This document shows, in pieces, positions 16,514 to 22,762 of a stretch of DNA of 64,000 nucleotides; position 1 is the first letter of the stretch, and each line of letters begins with the position of its first letter. The notes under the pieces were generated by a model. That model was not told the origin of the DNA and made no database searches. It saw only the letters and a program-made list of their open reading frames with translations. The DNA comes from Armatimonadota bacterium. GTDB lineage: Bacteria; Armatimonadota; Fimbriimonadia; Fimbriimonadales; Fimbriimonadaceae. The stretch is from the NCBI GenBank assembly GCA_018268375.1, contig JAFDWS010000002.1, positions 496,001 through 560,000 of the forward strand, given 5' to 3'. Position numbers and translations under genes: made by a program.

Positions 16514-17104
16514 ATGGCTACAGTCACCAAAACGTGCCAATACTGCCAATCAACCTTTGAGGCCACATTTCGAAGGCACAATGCCGGGCGTGCCATCTTT
16601 TGTTCGCGCAGTTGTCTTAGTCGACACACCGCATCAATGCGACCAAAGCCTAACCCGAACCTGACATGTGCCATTTGCCAACAAGCTTTTTACCGGTCGG
16701 CATCCAAACAAAAATCAAAGTCCGGATTTTACTTTTGCTCTTCCCAGTGCAAAGCAGAGGCCCAGCGCGTAGGCTCCGGCTTTGAAGACATGTTGCCAGA
16801 CCATTACGGCACAAGCATCCATGGATATCGCAAGGTAGCTTTTGACACCTTTCCTCACGAGTGTTCGGAATGCACATGGAACCTCTATCCCCAAGTGCTA
16901 GAAGTGCACCACATAGACGGCGACCATTACAACAATGACTTGTCCAACTTGCGCATTGTATGCCCAACATGCCATGAAGTACTGCACTATTTAACCAGAA
17001 CCGGTAAATACGGCAAGAAGCCTCGGTTCTCGGGACAGGAGTCGAACCTGCATAAAACTTCGTGTAGGGAAGCCGCGACTGCCTTTGCGCTACCCGAGAA
17101 CTAA
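16514..17104 (+). CDS. HNH endonuclease
   Basis: About 196 residues from MATVTKTCQYCQSTF. Two N-terminal zinc ribbons (CQYC...CSRSC and CAICQQAF...CSSQC), then an HNH domain: CSECTWN, LEVHHIDGDHYNNDLSN and CPTCHEVLH. The last 25 codons run antisense through the tRNA at 17027. Free-standing HNH enzymes of this sort are often homing endonucleases; it lies within the tRNA array. Confidence 0.85.
   Translation: MATVTKTCQYCQSTFEATFRRHNAGRAIFCSRSCLSRHTASMRPKPNPNLTCAICQQAFYRSASKQKSKSGFYFCSSQCKAEAQRVGSGFEDMLPDHYGTSIHGYRKVAFDTFPHECSECTWNLYPQVLEVHHIDGDHYNNDLSNLRIVCPTCHEVLHYLTRTGKYGKKPRFSGQESNLHKTSCREAATAFALPEN
17027..17099 (-). tRNA. tRNA-Val(TAC) with C33
   Basis: TCTCGGG/CCCGAGA acceptor, GCTTC-CCTACAC-GAAGT anticodon arm with C at 33, T loop TTCGACT, A73. 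CCA is not encoded (CCG follows). Confidence 0.75.
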
Positions 17105-17263
17105 GGCAATTAGAAAAGAGAGCTGCCCGCTTCGGCTTTTTACCGCTGTCGCGCATCGACGCTTCTAGAAATTGTCTTACGCTCAAGGACGACCGCGAGC
17201 TTCGTCGTCACTCGTTGCGACCCGTCGTCAGCTCCGGAACCGACTAGTGGCCTACATCTTGCA

Positions 17264-17764
17264 CTATACCTTCTGCCGTTTTTTCGCCCCACGGACTGCT
17301 TCACGATACTTAAGAGCCACGTAGGGTTTGTCAAAATACAACGAAAACCGGTATGTCGCCCAACCGCGCCGGCCGAAACGGTGACGCATGTACTCGTGGT
17401 AGGTCTTCGGCACTTCGCTCTTGATGTCTCCTGCGCCACCATCGTCCGACCACCGGCCGCCAAAAGCGTCGCGCACAGCCTGACAAATCACCATGTCGAC
17501 CCACCAAATGAAGTCTCCGCCACCGCCGTGCCTGATTTCGAACGACCTTGGTGAGTTCAACCAGCACACGCGACCGTCCTCAAAACCGTCGCACTGAATG
17601 GTTAGCACCCAGCCGTCTGGGCCCCATGCACCAGGACCGCCATCACGCCACGGCTCTATTTCCAAACAGCCGTGAAACACCTCCTCGTTCAACTTGTGGA
17701 GAATGGCGTCAATGGCCTCAAAACTCATGTGCTTGCGAGTTTTTACATATGCGTGGTTGGCCAT
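17264..17764 (-). CDS. Unknown 166-residue protein
   Basis: From the ATG at 17764 (MANHAYVKTRKHMSFEAI). Rich in Gly and Trp (DGGPGAWGPDGW, GGGGDFIWWVDMV) with a basic C-terminus. TACACT lies six bases before the ATG. TAG stop followed two codons later by another TAG. Confidence 0.7.
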   Translation of the reverse strand: MANHAYVKTRKHMSFEAIDAILHKLNEEVFHGCLEIEPWRDGGPGAWGPDGWVLTIQCDGFEDGRVCWLNSPRSFEIRHGGGGDFIWWVDMVICQAVRDAFGGRWSDDGGAGDIKSEVPKTYHEYMRHRFGRRGWATYRFSLYFDKPYVALKYREAVRGAKKRQKV

Positions 17765-17785
17765 ATGACAAGTGTACCCAAAAAT

Positions 17786-17882
17786 TGGTCGGGGTGGGTG
17801 GGAACTCGAACCCAGCCGTCCTCCGCTCTCGGCAAACCTTAGGCTTGCCATGAGCGGCACTCTACCTCTGAGCTACACCCCG
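17786..17882 (-). tRNA. tRNA with enlarged anticodon arm, possibly Leu(TAA)
   Basis: CGGGGTG/CACCCCG acceptor, D arm GCTC/GAGT, A73 and encoded CCA. The usual stem CCGCT/AGCGG encloses 25 bases: CAT, a hairpin GGCAAG-CCTAAGG-TTTGCC, and GAG. If the inner loop is the anticodon loop it reads TAA with C33. An excised intron is the other reading. Confidence 0.65.
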
Positions 17883-17902
17883 GTGTTATTGTTGCTGCCG
17901 AG

Positions 17903-17977
17903 TCTGGGCGACAGGATTTGAACCTGCGACCCCGTGCTTCCAAGGCACGTACTCTAACCAAGCTGAGCTACGCCCAG
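17903..17977 (-). tRNA. tRNA-Pro(TGG), no CCA
   Basis: CTGGGCG/CGCCCAG acceptor, D arm GCTC/GAGT, CGTGC-CTTGGAA-GCACG anticodon arm, T loop TTCAAAT, A73 followed by CTC. Confidence 0.88.
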
Positions 17978-17998
17978 ACTCGACATCGTTAAAGAAAC

Positions 17999-18076
17999 TG
18001 GTCGGGATGAAGGGACTTGAACCCCCGCTCTCCTACGTCCGAGGTAGGCGACCACTCCAAACTGGTCCACATCCCG
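17999..18076 (-). tRNA. tRNA-Pro(CGG)
   Basis: CGGGATG/CATCCCG acceptor, D arm GACC/GGTC, CCTAC-CTCGGAC-GTAGG anticodon arm, T loop TTCAAGT, A73 and encoded CCA. Confidence 0.88.
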
Positions 18077-18082
18077 ATACAC

Positions 18083-18343
18083 TTAGACTATCCACTTAAT
18101 GCGGACTTTTGTGCCAGGCACCACCTTGACCGGTGGCTTTATGGCCTTCACGAACTCTCTTGTGCCGTCTGGGTGCACTCGCTCGATGGCACCGTTCTTC
18201 GCGACCAAAACCGAGTACCCGCTGGCAAGAGCGTTGTCATACGCCTCTTGTATGGCTTTCATCATCAGCGGAATCATCTCCGCATGGTCTAAATCGTCTT
18301 GTTCGTCAATTGTCACACTGTTCGTTATACTTTGGTGCGCCAT
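18083..18343 (-). CDS. Unknown 86-residue protein
   Basis: MAHQSITNSVTIDEQDDLDH, then IPLMMKAIQEAYDNALASGY and a basic beta end (VKVVPGTKVRIKWIV). No family recognised. TAA stop. It sits between two proline tRNA genes on the same strand. Confidence 0.65.
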   Translation of the reverse strand: MAHQSITNSVTIDEQDDLDHAEMIPLMMKAIQEAYDNALASGYSVLVAKNGAIERVHPDGTREFVKAIKPPVKVVPGTKVRIKWIV

Positions 18344-18441
18344 GGGACGTCAAACCGCTCGAAGGCCTGCAACCTTCTTTGCAGCTTGTGCAGGACGCGC
18401 TACTTGCGCGTACGCCCCACGGCTACTACTGAACGACCGAG

Positions 18442-18515
18442 TCAGAGCGACAGGACTTGAACCTGCAGCCTCTTGCATCCCGAGCAAGCGCGCTACCAAA
18501 TTGCGCCACGCCCTG
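18442..18515 (-). tRNA. tRNA-Pro(GGG) with C33, no CCA
   Basis: CAGGGCG/CGCTCTG acceptor, D arm GCGC/GCGC, CTTGC-TCGGGAT-GCAAG anticodon arm with C at 33, T loop TTCAAGT, A73 followed by CTC. Confidence 0.8.
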
Positions 18516-18517
18516 AA

Positions 18518-18901
18518 TCAGTCTACTTCTTCGTGCCAAGTTCTCAAACAGTGACAATTAGCACACAAGGGCACGCATTTGCCTATTTCTTGCACTATCC
18601 TGGCTTTGCTGTAGCCATTTTTCATACCATCGCTAATATTGAAAGCCTTAGTCAAAGCATCTTCATGGTGAAACGTGAGCACACGCCAGTCTCCACAACC
18701 GCAATCAAGACAACTCAGCGTCTTCTTGTACTCTACATACCACGCGCGTAAGCCGGCAAGTCGTTTGTTTTTGACAATCTGTCGACACTGATTACACACA
18801 CGACGCCTATAGCGCAGACCATTTATTGGCGAGCCAACTTCAAATTTGGTTATTGGGCGAAACTCTTTGCATCGGGTACACACTCGCATCTCTAGTTCCA
18901 T
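18518..18901 (-). CDS. HNH endonuclease-like protein
   Basis: About 127 residues from the ATG at 18901 (MELEMRVCTRCKEFRP). An N-terminal ribbon (CTRCKEF, CNQCRQI), then CLDCGCGDWRVLTFHHEDAL and CVPLCANCHCLRTWH, the treble-clef HNH motifs. TACAAG seven bases upstream. Second of three HNH genes among the tRNAs. Confidence 0.8.
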   Translation of the reverse strand: MELEMRVCTRCKEFRPITKFEVGSPINGLRYRRRVCNQCRQIVKNKRLAGLRAWYVEYKKTLSCLDCGCGDWRVLTFHHEDALTKAFNISDGMKNGYSKARIVQEIGKCVPLCANCHCLRTWHEEVD

Positions 18902-18937
18902 AGACGTGCTTGTACATGTGTCCCCCATATGGGAAAC

Positions 18938-19013
18938 TGGTCGGGGCGGCAGGTCTCGAACCCGCGACTTCCTGCTCCCAAAGCAGGCGCTCTACCAACT
19001 GAGCCACGCCCCG
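18938..19013 (-). tRNA. tRNA-Pro(TGG)
   Basis: CGGGGCG/CGCCCCG acceptor, D arm GCTC/GAGC, CCTGC-TTTGGGA-GCAGG anticodon arm, T loop TTCGAGA, A73 and encoded CCA. A second copy of this isoacceptor. Confidence 0.9.
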
Positions 19014-19033
19014 AAATGTGCTAAAATGTGTCC

Positions 19034-19204
19034 ATGCCCGCGACCAAGTACAAAGTCATCGTCGAGTACGCACTGTACACCCACGAGACTAAGACCGAAG
19101 AGTTCACTTTCTACGGCAACATGAACCTCGATTCCATTTGGCAGACCGTCCAAAACCCCGACGCTGCCCATACGCGGGTCAAAATTGAAGGACCCACGCG
19201 TTGA
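19034..19204 (+). CDS. Small unknown protein
   Basis: 56 residues, MPATKYKVIVEYALYTHETK, then a short beta/alpha pattern ending VKIEGPTR. TAAAAT lies six bases before the ATG, as in the other leaderless genes here. TGA stop. Confidence 0.6.
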   Translation: MPATKYKVIVEYALYTHETKTEEFTFYGNMNLDSIWQTVQNPDAAHTRVKIEGPTR

Positions 19205-19208
19205 AAAC

Positions 19209-19331
19209 TTCTCCGGTCAAGTGATGAGATGGAACGGCCCCTATGGCCACTTTCCCGTTCAGGCTCGAGGCCTCAGTGGGAAAGACAGGATTCGAACCAG
19301 CAGATAATCCACGCTCTTTCGTACCGGAAAA
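19209..19331 (-). tRNA. Candidate circularly permuted tRNA, unit Z
   Basis: Order on the minus strand: element TTTTCCGGTACGAA (from 19331); a T arm TGCTGG-TTCGAAT-CC (one mismatch) and 3' acceptor CTTTCCC (19278-19284); a hairpin linker; 5' acceptor GGGAAAG (from 19256); and element CTTGACCGGAGAA (to 19209). The acceptor halves match 7 of 7, but only in permuted order. The bracketing elements pair over 9 bases. The D and anticodon arms are not clear, so this one may be degenerate. Confidence 0.4.
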
Positions 19332-19338
19332 CTGTGCA

Positions 19339-19503
19339 CTCAGGTCTGGCGGTCAAGTTGTGAAGACGGTGTTTTAGCGCTCTAACCAACTGAGCTACAC
19401 CAGCATCTGTCTTGAAGACCGGCGCTGGTGGTTGGACTCGAACCAACGACCTCTCTCGTGATAGGAGATAAACCGCACCTCGTTCGTACCGCACAGACCT
19501 GAG
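19339..19503 (-). tRNA. Circularly permuted tRNA, Asp-like (ATC), unit X
   Basis: 3' part 19423-19468: anticodon arm with loop CTATCAC, T arm GTTGG-TTCGAGT-CCAAC, 3' acceptor CACCAGC, G73. Linker with hairpin GTCTT-CA-AGAC. 5' part 19377-19404: GCTGGTG, TA, D arm GCTC/GAGC, G26 and C27. Acceptor pairs 7 of 7 and C27 completes the anticodon stem against G43, so the break is near position 27/28. Upstream element CTCAGGTCTGTGCGGT (19488-19503) pairs with downstream ACCGCCAGACCTGAG (19339-19353) over about 15 bases with one bulge. Confidence 0.65.
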
Positions 19504-19511
19504 AAATCTTG

Positions 19512-19599
19512 AGCCGGTGGTGGGATTCGAACCCACTGAGTCTTTCGGCGCCTCACTTTGCAGCGCGCTACCGAAAGAACGTTCCAATTTCACACCGGC
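19512..19599 (-). tRNA. tRNA with enlarged anticodon arm, identity unclear
   Basis: GCCGGTG/CACCGGC acceptor, Leu-like D arm GAA-ATTGGAACG-TTC, T arm GTGGG-TTCGAAT-CCCAC. A seven-pair stem CTTTCGG/CCGAAAG encloses 22 bases with a further CGC/GCG stem and loop containing GCAAAG (possibly CAA). CCA not encoded. Confidence 0.55.
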
Positions 19600-19852
19600 G
19601 TGTGCCCCGCAGTATTTTGCCTGGGACTGCGGACCCGAGGCTCCAGGTGCTTTTGCGAAGCACCAAACGTTCCACTTTACCAGTAGGCTCCTGTTCCATA
19701 GCCCGGTGGACATTGTAATGTAAGGCTCGCCGGGGCGGTCTTGCTTTCGCAGAGGCACCACTGCGCTGTATGTTTGCAACCACACAGCCGTTCCACGGCT
19801 TTTCACCGCTCCCCGGACACCAAGTTGGTCGGTCGCCCGACTAACTTCCTGA
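19600..19852 (-). ncRNA. Structured non-coding stretch in tRNA array
   Basis: No protein gene. Stem-loops on the minus strand include AAGTT-A-GTCGG-GCGA-CCGAC-C-AACTT, AGCCGT-GGA-ACGGCT, CCGGGG/CCCCGG enclosing 90 bases, ACATT-AC-AATGT, and GGTGCT-TCGCAAA-AGCACC, which resembles a Cys(GCA) anticodon arm with C33. TGGAAC recurs four times. Degenerate or further rearranged tRNAs, or one structured RNA, are possible. Confidence 0.4.
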
Positions 19853-19881
19853 ATTATACCCTGTTTGCAGTCCTCGGTCAA
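19853..19881 (-). promoter_or_regulatory. Possible sigma-70 promoter
   Basis: TTGACC, 17 bases, TATAAT on the minus strand, directed at the structured stretch below 19852. The TTGACC is also the conserved motif of unit M's downstream element, so the promoter reading is uncertain. Confidence 0.45.
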
Positions 19882-20023
19882 GGGTTGAAGACGATGTTTT
19901 AGGCGTGCTACCGTTACACTAAGCCCGCACGGCACCTTAGGCGCTGAGCGGGCACCAGGATTTGAACCTGACTTCCCCATTATGATTGGATAACCGTACT
20001 TCGTTCGTACCGAAGGCTGCAAA
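19864..20023 (-). tRNA. Circularly permuted tRNA with CAT anticodon, unit M
   Basis: 3' part 19947-19990: anticodon loop ATCATAA (CAT at 34-36), T arm TCAGG-TTCAAAT-CCTGG, 3' acceptor TGCCCGC, T73. Linker hairpin GCGCC-TAA-GGTGC. 5' part about 19903-19928: GCGGGCT, TA, D arm GTGT/GCAC, G26, C27. The acceptor pairs 6 of 7 and the anticodon stem is completed by bases from the 5' part. Upstream element TTTGCAGCCTTCGGT pairs with downstream ACCGAGGACTGCAAA over 15 positions with one mismatch and one G-U. Downstream element shares about 20 bases with that of unit X. Confidence 0.65.
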
Positions 20024-20030
20024 GAGGACA

Positions 20031-20098
20031 TCCCGCGGACAAGGAGATTTGCTCGGGTTGTCTTTTGCCTGATAACCGAGACAGTTCGTCCCGCGGGA
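20031..20098 (-). repeat. Long-range inverted repeat
   Basis: TCCCGCGG and CCGCGGGA enclose a second stem, CTCGGTT/AACCCGAG. Placed just upstream of unit M's first element; it may be part of the same RNA fold. Confidence 0.45.
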
Positions 20099-20103
20099 AT
20101 TCT

Positions 20104-20180
20104 TGGTGGGGTTCCGGGGAATCGAACCCCGACCTTCTGCTCTTCAGGCAGACGTGCCGACCACGTGACACCAGCACCCC
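20104..20180 (-). tRNA. tRNA-Phe(GAA)
   Basis: GGGGTGC/GAACCCC acceptor with one mismatch, TCTGC-CTGAAGA-GCAGA anticodon arm, T arm CGGGG-TTCGATT-CCCCG, A73 and encoded CCA. Confidence 0.88.
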
Positions 20181-20345
20181 AAAACTGTATCGCACCTGGC
20201 TTGTTGTTACACCAAAGGAAGTCTACATTTGCCCGCCCTGGCCTGTCAGCGTCCCGTCTATGACCAACGGTGCCCACCCAGGGTCGGTGCTGCTTCCACT
20301 TATTAAAGGATGGCGACCTCCAGGCCCACCTACCAAGTGCGAATT

Positions 20346-20630
20346 CTATTGAGACCGTTTTTTGACCACAAACCGCGGATGCAGCTGTCGTGCTCGCCAC
20401 TCCGCCCGTTGGTCTGGACTCACGAATGGCCGCTCATAGCCTTCATAGGGCATATAGCTGTACCAAAGGAAATTGATTGTTGCTTGCGTGTGCTCTGCTT
20501 CCGGGATTTTCCGGAGTTCAGCCTCGACGTAGTCCCGCCGGGCAAAATGGTCAAGAATCTCCTCGCGGCTCGCCGGCCACTCCAGCGTCGGAAAACACAA
20601 GACTTCGATGGTGTGCGTCGCCTGGCTCAT
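20346..20630 (-). CDS. Unknown 94-residue protein
   Basis: From the ATG at 20630 (MSQATHTIEVLCFPTLEW), overlapping the stop of the HNH gene by ATGA. Middle part helical and charged (SREEILDHFARRDYVEAEL), C-terminus basic. TAG stop; 165 non-coding bases follow before tRNA-Phe. Confidence 0.6.
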   Translation of the reverse strand: MSQATHTIEVLCFPTLEWPASREEILDHFARRDYVEAELRKIPEAEHTQATINFLWYSYMPYEGYERPFVSPDQRAEWRARQLHPRFVVKKRSQ

Positions 20631-21214
20631 GGTGCAATAATACCTTGCCATGCGTGTGGAGGAACATCAGCGGTACACAACCTGTGACACCAAACACACA
20701 GCACATGTAAATTTTCTTTCCTATTATTACCGCGGTTACCATCACGATGGTGCACATCCAACATTCTTGCATCCTTGTCGTAACCACAGTTTCCACACCG
20801 CTCTCCATACAATCGCAAGGCTCGGGAGCGATAGTTGCGCACTCCATCACCATAATGTGCGGGTCGAATCGCTTCAATGCCATCTATGGCCTGCGCTTCA
20901 TTTTTACACTTAAGGCTGCAAAAAAATAGACCGCTCTTTGAGCCACTTGTTCGGCCGCCCTCAACACGATGACGCTTGACTCTTACGGTCTCCTTACAAT
21001 AGGCACATTGCACATCCACGCGACTACACGCAGCGGCGGTTCGACAAAGTTTTGAACAGTACTTCGTAACGTCATGCCAACGAATTGCTCGCACATACTC
21101 TTCGCCACAGTGCAAACAATTGGCCAGTTCACCAGGTCGACGACGACCACTTGCTTCGACATACCAAAGTGTTGTCTGAGACTGCGAACGAAGTATGGCA
21201 GCACTTGATTTCAT
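20627..21214 (-). CDS. HNH endonuclease
   Basis: About 195 residues from the ATG at 21214 (MKSSAAILRSQSQTTLW); the longer frame upstream is only tRNA-Ala. Zinc ribbons CLHCGEEY...CSKLC and CAYCKETV...CSLKC precede the HNH core CGNCGYDKD, LDVHHRDGNRGNN and CVWCHRL. Closely similar in layout to the gene at 16514, so the two are paralogs. It starts only a few bases after the CCA of tRNA-Ala. Confidence 0.85.
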   Translation of the reverse strand: MKSSAAILRSQSQTTLWYVEASGRRRPGELANCLHCGEEYVRAIRWHDVTKYCSKLCRTAAACSRVDVQCAYCKETVRVKRHRVEGGRTSGSKSGLFFCSLKCKNEAQAIDGIEAIRPAHYGDGVRNYRSRALRLYGERCGNCGYDKDARMLDVHHRDGNRGNNRKENLHVLCVWCHRLCTADVPPHAWQGIIAP

Positions 21215-21221
21215 TGAATTC

Positions 21222-21297
21222 TGGTGGAGTCGGCGAGACTCGAACTCGCGATTTCTGCCGTGCGATGGCAGCGCCTTCCCAGCTAGACCACGACCCC
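21222..21297 (-). tRNA. tRNA-Ala(CGC)
   Basis: GGGGTCG/CGACTCC acceptor, D arm GTCT/AGGC, CTGCC-ATCGCAC-GGCAG anticodon arm, T loop TTCGAGT, A73 and encoded CCA. Confidence 0.88.
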
Positions 21298-21309
21298 ATA
21301 TTTTATGCT

Positions 21310-21521
21310 GCCAGTCTCCAAGGTCAAGTGGCGGCAAAGGCCACGGGTGTACGGCCGCCGTTTACGAACACCACCTTTCGGTGGGTCGCCGCACTGGGCA
21401 GGACTCGTCAGATTGCTCTTCAGAGCCCGTTCATCGCAGTTCCCAGCTACTACTGGGGCACCTATGACTACCTTAGGACCGTTAGGAGGTAAGCCTGAAC
21501 CAACGTACCTCGAAGACTGGC
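21310..21521 (-). ncRNA. Unit W: split-intron-like elements around unidentified RNA
   Basis: Upstream element GCCAGTCTTCGAGGT (21507-21521, then ACG) pairs with downstream ACCTTGGAGACTGGC (21310-21324, preceded by CTTG) over 15 positions with two G-U pairs, the arrangement seen in units M, X and Z. The enclosed RNA has hairpins CCACC-GAAA-GGTGG and GCTCT-GA-AGAGC and the 17-base 23S-like motif at 21468-21484. I could not fold a tRNA here. Confidence 0.45.
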
Positions 21522-21547
21522 TTCCCTGCGCCTGAGCGCAGAAAATC

Positions 21548-21623
21548 TGGTGCGGGGGTTGGATTTGAACCAACGGCCTCCTGGTTATGAGCCAAGCGAG
21601 CTACCAGACTGCTCCACCCCGCG
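21548..21623 (-). tRNA. tRNA-Met(CAT), initiator-like
   Basis: GCGGGG/CCCCGC with C1 facing A, D arm GAGC/GCTC, CTTGG-CTCATAA-CCAGG anticodon arm, T arm GTTGG-TTCAAAT-CCAAC. After the C-A mismatch only CCA follows, so the separate discriminator base of initiators appears missing. Confidence 0.8.
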
Positions 21624-21708
21624 TGTACCCGCCGAAGGGTCTACGGTGACTGTACAGTGTGCTCATACACACCGCGTAGACCACCGCGACTTCCTTCGAA
21701 CTTACACC

Positions 21709-21736
21709 ATTATACCGTTTTTGCACGGTTTGTCAA
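21709..21736 (-). promoter_or_regulatory. Sigma-70 promoter
   Basis: TTGACA (21731-21736), 16 bases, TATAAT (21709-21714) on the minus strand, directed at the tRNA at 21548 and genes below it. Confidence 0.75.
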
Positions 21737-21752
21737 GACCCTGAATAAAAAG

Positions 21753-21852
21753 TGGCCGCGGAAGGAATCGAACCCTCGTCTTCTTTGCCATACAGAGACC
21801 GTCGCCGGTCTCAACCTTGGGAGGTGACACTTTGCCACTAAGCTACGCGGCC
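21753..21852 (-). tRNA. tRNA with about 30 extra bases, Gly(CCC)- or Trp-like
   Basis: GGCCGCG/CGCGGCC acceptor, D arm GCTT/AAGT, T loop TTCGATT, A73 without CCA. An anticodon-like arm TCACC-TCCCAAG-GTTGA is followed by hairpin GAGACC-GGCGAC-GGTCTC and a repeat of the D-loop TGGCAAAG. Identity uncertain. Confidence 0.55.
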
Positions 21853-21858
21853 AAACAT

Positions 21859-21932
21859 TGGTGCAGGGGCGGGACTCGAACCCGCGACCTTCGAGGTATG
21901 AACCCGACAAGCTGCCGCTGCTCCACCCTGCG
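21859..21932 (-). tRNA. tRNA-Met(CAT), initiator-like
   Basis: GCAGGG/CCCTGC with C1 facing A, D arm GAGC/GCTT, TCGGG-TTCATAC-CTCGA anticodon arm, T arm GCGGG-TTCGAGT-CCCGC, CCA follows directly. Same missing discriminator as the tRNA at 21548. Confidence 0.8.
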
Positions 21933-21939
21933 TGAGACA

Positions 21940-22015
21940 TGGTCGGCGGTTGGGGATTCGAACCCCATGCCTCCGGCTTATCAGGCCGACGCTCATCCTT
22001 ATGAGCTTCCCGCCG
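21940..22015 (-). tRNA. tRNA-Ile(GAT)
   Basis: CGGCGGG/ACCGCCG acceptor (one mismatch), D arm GCTC/GAGC, TCGGC-CTGATAA-GCCGG anticodon arm, T loop TTCGAAT, A73 and encoded CCA. Confidence 0.88.
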
Positions 22016-22020
22016 CAAAC

Positions 22021-22269
22021 TTACTCGCCCGACAACTTTCTCGCCATGACATCGTTCTTCTCGATGTACTCGACCCACTTGGTCGGCACGTCGGCGTCGG
22101 CAAAAATCGCACTGACTGGACAGACTGACTCACACAGACCACAGTCGATGCACTGGTCTGGATGGATGTACACTTGGTCGTCGCCCTCGTAGATACAGTC
22201 GACAGGACAGACTTGCATGCACGACTTGTCTTTCACCCCGATACACGGCTCGGTGACTACGTACGGCAT
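22021..22269 (-). CDS. Ferredoxin, two-cluster type
   Basis: 82 residues. MPYVVTEPCIGVKDKSCMQV begins a bacterial [3Fe-4S][4Fe-4S] or 2[4Fe-4S] ferredoxin; CMQVCPVDCI and CIDCGLCESVCPV carry the cluster cysteines. A small soluble electron carrier, possibly for ThyX or nucleotide reduction. TATACT seven bases before the ATG. TAA stop. Inside the tRNA array. Confidence 0.9.
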   Translation of the reverse strand: MPYVVTEPCIGVKDKSCMQVCPVDCIYEGDDQVYIHPDQCIDCGLCESVCPVSAIFADADVPTKWVEYIEKNDVMARKLSGE

Positions 22270-22292
22270 GAGTGTCAGTATACTGGAAAATC

Positions 22293-22401
22293 TGGTGGCT
22301 TCGACAGGATTCGAACCTGCGGTCTCTTACGAGTTGGCAAACGCGGTTCAATCCACGTTTTTTGTTCTAGCCAAGTGTTTGCCATGTTTCACCACGAAGC
22401 C
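22293..22401 (-). tRNA. Class II tRNA with enlarged anticodon arm, possibly Ser(TGA)
   Basis: GGCTTCG/CGAAGCC acceptor, D arm GTG/CAC, variable arm CTC-GTAA-GAG, T loop TTCGAAT, A73 and encoded CCA. Stem TTGGC/GCCAA encloses 31 bases with inner hairpin AACGTGG-ATTGAA-CCGCGTT. Confidence 0.65.
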
Positions 22402-22413
22402 ACAAACACAAAC

Positions 22414-22545
22414 TGGTGGACGCGATGGGATTTGAACCCACATTGCCCGTATCGCTTCTCTGGCAGGATTCGAACCCACCTAGCAAGAGGGCAATCGCGC
22501 CTTCCAAGGCCCGAACGCCCCCCGCATCTCCATTGCTACGCGCCC
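22414..22545 (-). tRNA. tRNA with about 50 extra bases, identity unclear
   Basis: GGGCGCG/CGCGTCC acceptor 7 of 7, D arm GCA/TGC, T arm GTGGG-TTCAAAT-CCCAT, A73 and encoded CCA. In between, ATTGCCC/GGGCAAT encloses a second T-arm-like hairpin GGTGGG-TTCGAAT-CCTGCC. A CTTGGAA loop (TGG or GGA) precedes it. Confidence 0.55.
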
Positions 22546-22553
22546 AACTTCTT

Positions 22554-22739
22554 CTAGGTGTCCAAATACCTGTCGTACGAACAACTTGGACACAAATCCA
22601 TAGGTACTTCCTGGTCGTACACTTCGTTTGCGAACGGACATATAGTGTGGACTACTTCCGGACTGCGTTTTCCGCAGTCGTCACACTTCAACCAAAGCCT
22701 CTTTGCGGCTTTTTCTTCTTTTGTCAACTTGGTGCCCAT
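22554..22739 (-). CDS. Small zinc-ribbon protein
   Basis: 61 residues: MGTKLTKEEKAAKRLWLK, then CDDCGKRS, HTICPF and CPSCSYDRYLDT, a four-cysteine ribbon typical of small phage proteins. TAG stop just before a tRNA. Confidence 0.65.
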   Translation of the reverse strand: MGTKLTKEEKAAKRLWLKCDDCGKRSPEVVHTICPFANEVYDQEVPMDLCPSCSYDRYLDT

Positions 22740-22762
22740 TTTGAGACTGCCTCATACGATTA

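Noticed and set aside
19273..20400. 375-residue open frame on the minus strand
   Set aside because: It runs across tRNAs, permuted units and linkers, and its translation has no protein-like composition.
21300..21327. TTGACC-16-TAAAAT as promoter of tRNA-Ala
   Set aside because: The -10 box would end three bases before the tRNA, placing transcription start inside it; TTGACC is better explained as the conserved motif of the split element.
21468..21484. A fragment of a real 23S rRNA gene
   Set aside because: Only 17 bases match; flanking sequence does not continue the rRNA on either side.
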